Source: an uncultured Bacteroides sp.
GTDB taxonomy: Bacteria > Bacteroidota > Bacteroidia > Bacteroidales > Bacteroidaceae
NCBI GenBank assembly: GCA_900544075.1
Contig: UQTJ01000035.1
Coordinates: 1-30,172, forward strand
DNA length: 30,172 nt
Direction of reading: 5' to 3'
The notes beneath the pieces are model-generated. The model made no database searches, had not been told where the DNA came from, and was given only the letters and a program-made list of their open reading frames with translations. Positions 22,575 through 30,118 of the stretch are shown piece after piece (within the stretch, counting starts at the first letter, position 1; the number at the start of each line of letters is the position of its first letter). Made by a program: the position numbers and the translations under genes.

Positions 22575-25158
22575 TGCGGAAACTCAATCCGTCTCCACCA
22601 CGTTCCACTATGATTGGTTTTGTTCTGTCCACTTCCTGTGAAAGAAGTTTCTTTGACAAGTCGTTGAGCAGATAACGCTGTATCGCACGTTTTACCGGAC
22701 GGGCACCGAACTCAGGGTCGTAACCTGCAGTAGCTATGAAGTCTACAGCCTCGTCAGTCATCTGGAGTTGTACACCGTTCTCTTCAAGCATCTTTCTAAT
22801 GCCGTTTATCTGCAGACGTACAATCTGTTCTATCTCATTCTTGTTCAATGGCAAGAACATGATGGTTTCGTCTATACGGTTCAGGAATTCAGGACGGATA
22901 GTCTTTTTAAGCATATTCATCACTTCGTTCTTGGTTTCCTCTACTATCGTGTCATGATTCATAGGAGTGATTTTCTCAAACTGGCTTTGTATGTATGCAC
23001 TACCTAAGTTTGAAGTCATGATGATGATAGTATTCTTGAAGTTCACCGTACGTCCCTTGTTGTCTGTCAGACGACCGTCGTCCAATACCTGAAGCAGGAT
23101 GTTGAATACGTCCGGATGAGCCTTTTCGATTTCGTCGAACAATACCACAGAGTAAGGTTTACGTCTTACTGCCTCAGTCAATTGTCCGCCTTCATCGTAA
23201 CCGACGTATCCCGGAGGCGCTCCGATAAGTCTTGACACAGAATGTTTCTCCTGATACTCACTCATATCTATACGAGTCATCAGCGATTCGTCATCGAACA
23301 GATATTCTGCCAGTGCCTTAGCCAACTCAGTCTTACCTACACCGGTTGTACCGAGGAAGATGAATGAACCTATCGGACGTTTAGGGTCCTGCAATCCTGC
23401 ACGGCTACGTCTTACGGCATCAGATACAGCCTGTATAGCCTCGTCCTGACCTATGACACGCTTATGCAGTTCGTCTTCCAGATGAAGAAGTTTCTCGCGT
23501 TCGCTTTGCAGCATCTTGCTTACCGGTATTCCTGTCCAGCGTGATACTACGTCGGCAATGTCTTCTGCGGTAACCTCTTCCTTAATCATGGCGCTGTCGC
23601 CCTGCTTGTGTTTCAGGTCTTCCTGAATATTCTTTATTTCAGCTTCCAGAGCCTGCAACTTACCGTAACGTATTTCAGCTACACGTCCATAGTCACCCTC
23701 ACGTTCAGCCTTGTCTGCTTCGAACTTGAGTTGTTCTATTTCCTTCTTGTTCTGCTGAATTTTATTTACAAGTTCCTTCTCACTCTGCCATTTAGCTTTG
23801 TAAGAAGTTTCCTGCTCTTTCAGTTCGGCAATCTCCTTGTTAAGCTGTGCAAGCTTGGCTTCATCCTTTTCACGTTTGATGGCCTCACGCTCAATCTCAA
23901 GCTGTTTCAACCGGCGTTCTATTTCGTCAAGCTCTTCAGGCAATGAGTCACGTTCCATACGCAACTTTGCTGCAGCCTCGTCCATAAGGTCGATAGCCTT
24001 ATCCGGCAAGAAACGTTCTGTGATATACCTGTTACTCAATTCTACGGCAGCTATGATAGCCTCGTCTTTGATACGCACCTGATGGTGGTTCTCGTATCTT
24101 TCCTTCAGACCACGAAGGATTGATATTGAGCTCTGAGTGTCAGGCTCGTCCACCATTACAGTCTGGAAACGACGTTCAAGCGCCTTATCCTTTTCGAAAT
24201 ACTTCTGATATTCGTCAAGTGTGGTAGCACCGATACTTCTCAGTTCGCCACGTGCCAATGCCGGTTTCAGAATGTTTGCAGCATCCATTGCGCCTTCGCC
24301 TTTACCTGCACCAACCAGGGTATGTATCTCATCGATAAACAATATTATGTTACCGTCCGATTTTGTTACCTCATTGATGACAGATTTAAGTCTTTCCTCA
24401 AACTCACCTTTATATTTGGCACCTGCAACCAGCGCACCCATATCGAGTGAGAACAGCTGTTTGTTCTTCAGGTTTTCAGGCACGTCACCACGCAGAATAC
24501 GCTGTGCCAGACCTTCCACGATAGCTGTCTTACCTGTACCCGGTTCACCTATCAGGATAGGGTTGTTCTTTGTACGACGGCTCAGAATCTGAAGTACACG
24601 TCTGATTTCCTCGTCACGGCCGATTACCGGGTCCAGCTTTCCTGTACGTGCAGCCTCTATCAGGTTTATAGCATACTTTGAAAGTGACTGATAAGTGTCC
24701 TCGCTTGACTGTGAAGTAACCTTCTGTCCCTGTCTCAGTTCGCTGATTGCGGCACGCAATTCCTTGTCTGTCATTCCGGCATCTTTCAGAATAGTTGCCA
24801 CTGTACTCTTCACATTGAGCAAAGCTAAAAGTATGGCTTCAAGTGAAACGAACTCATCGCCAAGCTCTTTTGAGTACTCAACTGCCTTTTGCAATACATT
24901 GTTCGTATCGCGGCTCAGATAAGCCTCACCGCCTGAAACCTTAGGCAGAGATGCAATCTGACGGTCAAGAACTGTAGCTACCTGCTGGCCGTTTATTCCA
25001 AGCTTCTGGAATATGAAGTTGGTCACGTTTTCGCCCACCTTCAATACACCTGCAAGTATGTGTTCCGGCTCTATGGCCTGCTGTCCGCGGCTCTGTGTCA
25101 AGTTCACAGCCTCCTGAACAGCCTCTTGCGATTTGATTGTAAAGTTGTTGAAATTCAT
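22570..25158 (-). CDS. clpB: disaggregase ClpB (Hsp100)
   Basis: This 862-residue protein is the ATP-driven disaggregase that works with DnaK/DnaJ/GrpE on heat-aggregated proteins. In order: Clp N domain (1-150), AAA+ domain 1 with Walker A GEPGTGKT (near 205), the long coiled-coil M domain (about 410-530, with the ERRLKQLEIEREAIK region), AAA+ domain 2 with Walker A GTTGVGKT (near 605; T replaces the usual P) and the C-terminal D2-small domain. Length matches family norms. The start has a perfect AAGGAG (25171-25166) 7 bases before the ATG, uncommon in this phylum and in this window, which suggests strong translation. It is a single gene with its own terminator. grpE-dnaJ lie 15 kb away, on the same strand. 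Confidence 0.97.
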   Translation of the reverse strand: MNFNNFTIKSQEAVQEAVNLTQSRGQQAIEPEHILAGVLKVGENVTNFIFQKLGINGQQVATVLDRQIASLPKVSGGEAYLSRDTNNVLQKAVEYSKELGDEFVSLEAILLALLNVKSTVATILKDAGMTDKELRAAISELRQGQKVTSQSSEDTYQSLSKYAINLIEAARTGKLDPVIGRDEEIRRVLQILSRRTKNNPILIGEPGTGKTAIVEGLAQRILRGDVPENLKNKQLFSLDMGALVAGAKYKGEFEERLKSVINEVTKSDGNIILFIDEIHTLVGAGKGEGAMDAANILKPALARGELRSIGATTLDEYQKYFEKDKALERRFQTVMVDEPDTQSSISILRGLKERYENHHQVRIKDEAIIAAVELSNRYITERFLPDKAIDLMDEAAAKLRMERDSLPEELDEIERRLKQLEIEREAIKREKDEAKLAQLNKEIAELKEQETSYKAKWQSEKELVNKIQQNKKEIEQLKFEADKAEREGDYGRVAEIRYGKLQALEAEIKNIQEDLKHKQGDSAMIKEEVTAEDIADVVSRWTGIPVSKMLQSEREKLLHLEDELHKRVIGQDEAIQAVSDAVRRSRAGLQDPKRPIGSFIFLGTTGVGKTELAKALAEYLFDDESLMTRIDMSEYQEKHSVSRLIGAPPGYVGYDEGGQLTEAVRRKPYSVVLFDEIEKAHPDVFNILLQVLDDGRLTDNKGRTVNFKNTIIIMTSNLGSAYIQSQFEKITPMNHDTIVEETKNEVMNMLKKTIRPEFLNRIDETIMFLPLNKNEIEQIVRLQINGIRKMLEENGVQLQMTDEAVDFIATAGYDPEFGARPVKRAIQRYLLNDLSKKLLSQEVDRTKPIIVERGGDGLSFRN

Positions 25159-25165
25159 ATATGTT

Positions 25166-25171
25166 CTCCTT
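25166..25171 (-). promoter_or_regulatory. strong ribosome binding site of clpB
   Basis: Minus-strand AAGGAG is 7 bases ahead of the ATG at 25158. Other starts in the window lack a comparable sequence, so this stands out. Confidence 0.7.
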
Positions 25172-25354
25172 TCTTATTTTATACTTTATTTGTTATCCAA
25201 AAATCTTTTTACCTGTTATTCCAATACCCTGTTATCCTTATCTTTACCTTTTGTTTTTAATCACGCTTATACTACTCCAAACTCCTTGCCAAACCTGTTT
25301 TTCTAATGATTATATGTCTAAATGTCAGATACTTAGCGTCCGGGACTGCAATTT

Positions 25355-25400
25355 TGTCCTTTTATAGGACAGTTTGTCTGTAAAGTTTTTAGTATCTTTA
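25355..25400 (+). promoter_or_regulatory. promoter with adjacent inverted repeat upstream of the 193-residue gene
   Basis: The dyad TGTCCT-N5-AGGACA (25355-25371) lies just ahead of TTG (25374-25376) and TATCTTTA (25393-25400), which is one mismatch from TAnnTTTG with a short 16-bp spacer. A transcript would start near 25408 and reach the ATG at 25419. The dyad position suggests an operator, possibly also seen by the divergent clpB gene. Confidence 0.45.
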
Positions 25401-25418
25401 CACGGTAATTGAATTTTT

Positions 25419-26000
25419 ATGGAAAAGAAAATAGAATTTGCACCAAACGTGATGCTTATCGATGCATCATATCTTGATAGAGTAGGCCGCGATATGGCCG
25501 AACATTTTTCACCTATATTAAATAGAGAGTTGCCGAAAGCCGACCTTGCCTCATTGCTCGAATGTCTTGCGCTCGATGCAGGAGTAGTATTGGGCGACAA
25601 TGCCGTTCAGGTGATTTTCATATACGATTCAGCAGAACCACGCATGTCGTTCTGTACACCTTCCGATTTGGAGAAGGAACTTAATAATGTAGCTTTCAAG
25701 AGTCAGCTTGGCGAGTTTTCGCTCTATTCGTTCCAACCGTCGGATATGGCTACATGCGAGGAACTTTTCAATGAGGCCCTTATGTTGGCAGGAGAATCCA
25801 AAGGTGTGAAAAGGGTTATAGCTGTAGCCGATGAAGACGCTTATCAGCAGAAAACCCATTCCACACTCAATAAGATAAAGGGAAAAGACAGTGTGACACT
25901 CTTCGGTATGAATCCACCTAAGGATGAGGCCGCATATTCCTTTGAAATGTTAGGCTTTGCCGTCCTCCAGTCTTTGGGAATAAAAGCAGAAGAGTTGTAG
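25419..26000 (+). CDS. uncharacterised protein with a possible NYN/PIN-like fold
   Basis: I do not recognise a named function for this 193-residue soluble protein. It alternates hydrophobic strands and helices: NVMLIDASYLDRV (10-22), VQVIFIYDS (63-71), FSLYSF, KRVIAVADEDAYQQ (near 130-143), SVTLFGM and a C-terminal helix. Strand ends carry acidic residues (D15, D70, D137, D139), a spacing reminiscent of NYN/PIN nuclease-like Rossmann folds. No membrane segment or signal. It is divergent from clpB and followed 47 bp downstream by a LysR regulator on the same strand. The nuclease idea is inference from pattern only. Confidence 0.75.
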   Translation: MEKKIEFAPNVMLIDASYLDRVGRDMAEHFSPILNRELPKADLASLLECLALDAGVVLGDNAVQVIFIYDSAEPRMSFCTPSDLEKELNNVAFKSQLGEFSLYSFQPSDMATCEELFNEALMLAGESKGVKRVIAVADEDAYQQKTHSTLNKIKGKDSVTLFGMNPPKDEAAYSFEMLGFAVLQSLGIKAEEL

Positions 26001-26047
26001 ATTAGTTTTTAATTATTAATTTTTAATTCTTAATTATCTCCCCCTCC

Positions 26048-26950
26048 ATGTCCGATTTCCGTCTAAAAGTATTCTACAGCGTAGCCAAGAACCTCAGTTT
26101 TACCAAGGCTTCTCAGGAACTGTTCGTCAGTCAGCCGGCAGTGACGAAACATGTGCATGAACTCGAAAGCATGTACCATGTCCGTTTGTTCGACCGTACA
26201 AACAACAAGATTTCCCTGACCGAAGCCGGAAAAATGATGATGGAACATTGCGAACGCATACTTACGGAATACCGCAAGATGGAATACGACATGCATCTGC
26301 TCAATAACGAGTATGCCGGCGAGCTGCGTTTGGGAGCCAGTACCACCATAGCCCAGTACATTCTTCCTCCCATACTTGCCAAGTTTACGGAGAAATACCC
26401 CCAGATAAAAGTTTCGCTCATAGATACCAACTCCCGCAATGTGGAGAATGCCGTATCTGAACACACTATAGATTTAGGCATGGTGGAAGGAGTATTCCGT
26501 ACTCCGAATCTGAAGTACGAAGCATTCCTTTGCGATGAATTAGTCCCTGTGGTACGCTCCTTGGCCCTTCCTGCGGATGTGGAGGAAATCACTCTTGAAG
26601 AGTTCTGCAAGATTCCGCTTGTCCTGAGGGAGAGAGGTTCAGGTACTCTCGATGCCATAGAAACAGTTCTTGCCGAAGAAGGTCTGAAACTCTCGTCGCT
26701 GAATGTAAGAATGCATTTGGGCAGCACAGAGAGCATCAAATCATTCCTGGCATGCAGCGACTGTATGGGTATAATATCCATAGCAGCCCTGGTGAAGGAG
26801 TTGGGCGAAGGTCTGTTCCGTGTGATAGACGTATCTGGACTCCAGTTCACCCGTCATTTCTGCTTCGTGTCCGCACAGGGGCAGGAGATAGAGGCAGCAC
26901 AGCTTTTCATGCGTTTCGTGCGTACCAGCCTCGGAAAAGAAAATAAATAA
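26048..26950 (+). CDS. LysR-family transcriptional regulator
   Basis: This 300-residue regulator has the N-terminal winged helix-turn-helix (1-60, FTKASQELFVSQPAVTKHVHELE is the recognition region) and a C-terminal periplasmic-binding-like effector domain (about 90-295, GELRLGASTTIAQYILPPIL onward). The closest known relatives by eye are CysB/CysL-like members, but the ligand and target cannot be assigned. It is followed 13 bp downstream by mazG, so it is not divergent from an obvious target, the usual LysR arrangement. The 40 bases before it are an AT-rich run of TTAATT-type words common in Bacteroidales spacers. Confidence 0.92.
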   Translation: MSDFRLKVFYSVAKNLSFTKASQELFVSQPAVTKHVHELESMYHVRLFDRTNNKISLTEAGKMMMEHCERILTEYRKMEYDMHLLNNEYAGELRLGASTTIAQYILPPILAKFTEKYPQIKVSLIDTNSRNVENAVSEHTIDLGMVEGVFRTPNLKYEAFLCDELVPVVRSLALPADVEEITLEEFCKIPLVLRERGSGTLDAIETVLAEEGLKLSSLNVRMHLGSTESIKSFLACSDCMGIISIAALVKELGEGLFRVIDVSGLQFTRHFCFVSAQGQEIEAAQLFMRFVRTSLGKENK

Positions 26951-26963
26951 CATATATATAATA

Positions 26964-27749
26964 ATGAGTACAAGAGAAGAACAGATGCAATCATTCGGCC
27001 GTCTGCTTGATGTGCTGGACGAATTGCGCGAAAAATGTCCGTGGGACAGAAAACAGACAAATGAAAGTCTGCGTCCAAATACCATAGAAGAAGTTTACGA
27101 ACTTTGCGATGCCCTGATTCAGAACGATAAAAAGAACATCTGCAAGGAGCTTGGCGATGTACTTCTGCACGTAGTATTCTATGCCAAGATAGGCAGCGAG
27201 ACAGGCGATTTCGATATAAAGGATGTATGCGACAAACTGTGCGACAAACTTATATTCCGTCATCCGCACGTGTTTGGCGAAGTGAAGGCAGACACTGCAG
27301 AGAAAGTTTCTGAAAACTGGGAACAGATAAAACTGAAAGAAAAAGACGGTAACAAATCAGTTCTGAGCGGAGTTCCCGCGGCTCTTCCTTCATTGATAAA
27401 GGCATACCGCATCCAGGACAAGGCACGCAATGTCGGTTTCGACTGGGAGGACAGGGAAGATGTCTGGAAAAAGGTGAAAGAAGAAATCACAGAGTTCGAG
27501 GCCGAGGTGGGCAGTATGGACAAGGATAAAGCCGAAGCAGAGTTCGGCGATGTCATGTTCAGCCTTATCAATGCAGCAAGACTCTACAAGATAAATCCTG
27601 ACAATGCGCTGGAGCATACAAACCAGAAATTTATCCGCCGTTTCAACTATCTGGAAGAGCATACCATCAAGGCCGGAAGAAATCTCAATGATATGACACT
27701 CAGCGAGATGGACGAGCTGTGGAATGAGGCAAAAAGCAAAGGACTGTAG
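26964..27749 (+). CDS. mazG: nucleoside triphosphate pyrophosphohydrolase MazG
   Basis: This 261-residue enzyme hydrolyses NTPs to NMP and pyrophosphate and is regarded as a house-cleaning enzyme. It has two tandem MazG domains as in E. coli (263 residues). The first has LREKCPWDRKQT, EEVYEL and ELGDVLLHVVFYAKI (acidic metal ligands EExxE plus ExxD); the second has KEEITEFEAEV and EFGDVMFSLINAARL. The start follows the LysR stop by 13 bases, suggesting a shared transcript. Confidence 0.95.
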   Translation: MSTREEQMQSFGRLLDVLDELREKCPWDRKQTNESLRPNTIEEVYELCDALIQNDKKNICKELGDVLLHVVFYAKIGSETGDFDIKDVCDKLCDKLIFRHPHVFGEVKADTAEKVSENWEQIKLKEKDGNKSVLSGVPAALPSLIKAYRIQDKARNVGFDWEDREDVWKKVKEEITEFEAEVGSMDKDKAEAEFGDVMFSLINAARLYKINPDNALEHTNQKFIRRFNYLEEHTIKAGRNLNDMTLSEMDELWNEAKSKGL

Positions 27750-27799
27750 ATTTTTGCGATATTTTAGTGTATAATTCTTTCGTTTTGAAATCAATTGAC

Positions 27800-27807
27800 T
27801 ATCTTTG
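27800..27807 (+). promoter_or_regulatory. possible -7 box for the ACT-PFL pair
   Basis: TATCTTTG fits TAnnTTTG and lies 31 bases before the ATG at 27839. No TTG is seen at 19-20 bp upstream; the nearest region reads TTTCG. Confidence 0.5.
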
Positions 27808-27838
27808 CCGAAAATTAGTAATTAAAATTCAATAAAAG

Positions 27839-28111
27839 ATGAATAAATCAATTATCACCGTAGTAGGAAAAGATACTATAGGTATCATCGCCAGAGTATG
27901 TACATACCTGGCAGAGAACAATGTAAACATTCTGGATATCTCTCAGACTATCGTTCAGGAATATTTCAACATGATGATGATTGTCGACATGTCAGCCATT
28001 AATAAACCTTTCGAGCAGATTGCTACAGAAATGTCAAGCTTAGGAGAAACAATGGGTGTACAGGTAAAATGCCAGAGAGAGGAAATCTTCGACAAGATGC
28101 ATCGTATTTGA
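27839..28111 (+). CDS. ACT domain protein (UPF0237 type)
   Basis: This 90-residue protein is a single ACT domain of the GcvR/UPF0237 kind: KSIITVVGKDTIGIIARVC (3-21) forms the first strand and ligand loop, NVNILDISQTIVQEYFNMMMIVDM gives strands 2-3. ACT domains bind amino acids and regulate partner proteins. It is followed 59 bp downstream by the PFL/DUF711 gene, an arrangement known from many bacteria, implying a joint function that has not been defined. Confidence 0.93.
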   Translation: MNKSIITVVGKDTIGIIARVCTYLAENNVNILDISQTIVQEYFNMMMIVDMSAINKPFEQIATEMSSLGETMGVQVKCQREEIFDKMHRI

Positions 28112-28170
28112 GATACCTTTAAGTTGTTAGTTTTTAGATTTTAGTTGTAGGATAAAAACATATAGACTCA

Positions 28171-29535
28171 ATGATAAACATATCCGAGGTTATTGAAACC
28201 AATAAAATGATAGAAAAGGAAAATCTTGATGTCCGTACCATCACGATGGGTATCAACCTACTTGATTGTGCCGACGGAAATCTTGATGTCCTTTGTCAGA
28301 ATATATATAACAAAATTACCCGTCTTGCCGGAAAATTAGTAAGCACAGGCGAGGAAATATCAAAGGAATTCGGTATTCCTATCGTCAATAAGCGTATCTC
28401 CATTACTCCTATAGCCCTTGTAGGAGGTTCGGCATGCAAGACTTCCGACGATTATGTAAAGATAGCTCAGACTCTTGACCGTGTAGCAGCTGAGTTGGGA
28501 GTGAACTTCATAGGAGGTTACTCTGCCATAGTATCTAAAGGTATGAGCCATAGCGATGAACTCTTCATCCGTTCCATTCCTAAGGCATTGGCATGCACAG
28601 AGAGAATATGCAGTTCCGTAAATGTAGGTTCTACCAAGACAGGCCTCAATATGGATGCGGTACGTCTTATGGGCGATATCATAAAGGAAACAGCAGAATT
28701 GACAAAAGACCGCGACTCTCTCGGTTGCGCCAAACTTGTAGTGCTTTGCAATGCTCCGGACGATAATCCGTTCATGGCAGGTGCATTCCACGGAGTATCG
28801 GAAGACGATGCTGTCATAAACGTGGGAGTAAGCGGCCCTGGAGTTGTGAAATATGCACTCGAACAGATACGTGGAGCAAGCTTCGAGGTCCTTTGCGAAA
28901 CAATCAAACGTACAGCATTCAAGATTACCCGTGTGGGCCAGCTTGTGGCACAGGAAGCATCACACCGTCTTGGTATTCCTTTCGGTATAATCGACCTTTC
29001 GCTTGCACCGACACCTGCAGTAGGCGACAGTGTGGCTGAAATCCTTCAGGAGATAGGTCTTGAATATCCCGGTGCACCTGGTACAACAGCAGCCCTTGCA
29101 CTTCTCAACGACCAGGTGAAGAAGGGCGGTGTAATGGCGTCATCATACGTTGGCGGTCTTAGTGGAGCATTTATCCCTGTCAGCGAAGACCAGGGAATGA
29201 TAGATGCCGTAGTGGCAGGAGCTCTTACTATAGAGAAGCTCGAAGCCATGACATGCGTATGTTCTGTAGGACTTGACATGATAGCTATCCCTGGCGACAC
29301 TCCGGCTACATCTATCGCCGGTATGATTGCCGACGAGGCAGCTATCGGAATGATAAACCAGAAGACTACGGCAGTCCGTGTCATTCCTGTGGTAGGAAAG
29401 ACTGTGGGCGAAACAGTAGAGTTCGGCGGTCTTTTGGGGTATGCCCCTGTAATGCCAATCAACCGTTTCAGCTGCGATGCATTCGTAAACAGAGGCGGAC
29501 GTATTCCGGCTCCTATACATAGCTTTAAGAACTGA
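28171..29535 (+). CDS. PFL-family protein (DUF711/UPF0210)
   Basis: This 454-residue protein belongs to the DUF711/UPF0210 group, predicted to share the glycyl-radical/PFL-like barrel but without a known activity. Conserved segments visible are NVRTITMGINL-like DVRTITMGINLLDC (20-33), IPIVNKRISITPIALV, GAFHGVSEDDAVINVGVSGPGVV, and LDMIAIPGDTPATSIAGMIADEAAIG. No classic glycyl-radical motif (RVxG) is present at the C terminus. It is preceded by the ACT protein and followed at once by terminators. Confidence 0.93.
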   Translation: MINISEVIETNKMIEKENLDVRTITMGINLLDCADGNLDVLCQNIYNKITRLAGKLVSTGEEISKEFGIPIVNKRISITPIALVGGSACKTSDDYVKIAQTLDRVAAELGVNFIGGYSAIVSKGMSHSDELFIRSIPKALACTERICSSVNVGSTKTGLNMDAVRLMGDIIKETAELTKDRDSLGCAKLVVLCNAPDDNPFMAGAFHGVSEDDAVINVGVSGPGVVKYALEQIRGASFEVLCETIKRTAFKITRVGQLVAQEASHRLGIPFGIIDLSLAPTPAVGDSVAEILQEIGLEYPGAPGTTAALALLNDQVKKGGVMASSYVGGLSGAFIPVSEDQGMIDAVVAGALTIEKLEAMTCVCSVGLDMIAIPGDTPATSIAGMIADEAAIGMINQKTTAVRVIPVVGKTVGETVEFGGLLGYAPVMPINRFSCDAFVNRGGRIPAPIHSFKN

Positions 29536-29538
29536 TGA

Positions 29539-29580
29539 AAAAACGCTTCGTTGTTTGGACTAAAATGACGAAGCGTTTTT
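29539..29580 (+). terminator. terminator of the ACT-PFL unit
   Basis: AAAAACGCTTCGT (29539-29551) pairs with ACGAAGCGTTTTT (29568-29580), loop 16 bases, 4 bases after the stop codon; the 3' arm ends in five T. Confidence 0.88.
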
Positions 29581-29583
29581 ATT

Positions 29584-29602
29584 AAAACGACGAAACGTTT
29601 TT
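29584..29602 (+). terminator. second, short terminator-like hairpin
   Basis: AAAACG and CGTTTT flank a 6-base loop (ACGAAA), followed by TT. It resembles a reduced copy of the hairpin just upstream (both contain ACGAA[AG]CGTTTTT) and may have arisen by duplication. Confidence 0.5.
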
Positions 29603-29614
29603 ATACAACATAAT

Positions 29615-29650
29615 AAGCTCGATCATTGTATTCAGTGGTCGAGCTTTTTT
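29615..29650 (+). terminator. third terminator in the cluster before the rRNA promoter
   Basis: AAGCTCGA (29615-29622) pairs with TCGAGCTT (29639-29646), followed by further T to 29650. It has no gene of its own upstream, so it probably reinforces insulation of the downstream operon. Confidence 0.75.
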
Positions 29651-29735
29651 ATTGAGAGTATTTGCTTGATATATATGACTCATTTTAAAATTAAAGATAT
29701 AAGCTTTAATCTTATAAAATACTTTGTTTCAGATA

Positions 29736-29845
29736 GTGGAACACGTACGTGTAACGGGTGGAACACGTTCGTGTTACGCTAGCGTCACGTTCGTGTTCCG
29801 CGCGTTACACGAACGTGTCACGGTTTTCGTGACAGTACGTTTTCC
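29736..29845. repeat. array of four to five 22-bp palindromic units (third island)
   Basis: Four palindromes, ACACGTACGTGT (29741-29752), ACACGTTCGTGT (29763-29774), CACGTTCGTG (29786-29795) and ACACGAACGTGT (29807-29818), have centres at 29746.5, 29768.5, 29790.5 and 29812.5, exactly 22 bp apart. The first two units also share GTGGAACACGT at their start. The spacers hold ACGCTAGCGT (29776-29785) and CGCGCG (centre 29801.5), the latter exactly midway. A decayed fifth unit may cover 29824-29845. Cores differ at the central two bases (TA, TT, TT, AA). Confidence 0.9.
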
Positions 29846-30088
29846 TTGTTTATTTAGGTCGTTTAGAAAGATTCTTCGGTTTTTTATCTTTTTTCAATGG
29901 GATTCTTTTTCTCTTACATGACTTTTTATGAAAGATTTGTTCTTCCTAATATTATAATAAGGTATATTCGATATCGCAAAAACATTCCTTTGTAATACTA
30001 TTGAAAAAATATTATTATATTTCTCCTTGATTGACAGCTGTTTAGATATTGAGTAATAATTTTTCTTGAAAAAAAGTTGCACAAAGTA

Positions 30089-30118
30089 TTGCAGGAATCA
30101 AAAAAGTGCGTACCTTCG
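30089..30118 (+). promoter_or_regulatory. putative rRNA operon promoter
   Basis: TTG (30089-30091) and TACCTTCG (30111-30118, one base from TAnnTTTG) are 19 bp apart, with an AT-rich tract upstream. The initially transcribed bases closely match those of the tRNA-Glu promoter in this window, as expected for stable-RNA promoters. The gene itself is outside the window. Confidence 0.7.

Noticed and set aside
26001..26040. Repeat of TTAATT-type words before the LysR gene
   Set aside because: Simple AT-rich spacer common in Bacteroidales; no fixed period or dyad was found.
29736..29845. Small protein gene on the plus strand over the palindromic array (open frame 29724-29921)
   Set aside because: The frame is created by the repeats, its product is low in family-like features, and no promoter or start context supports it.
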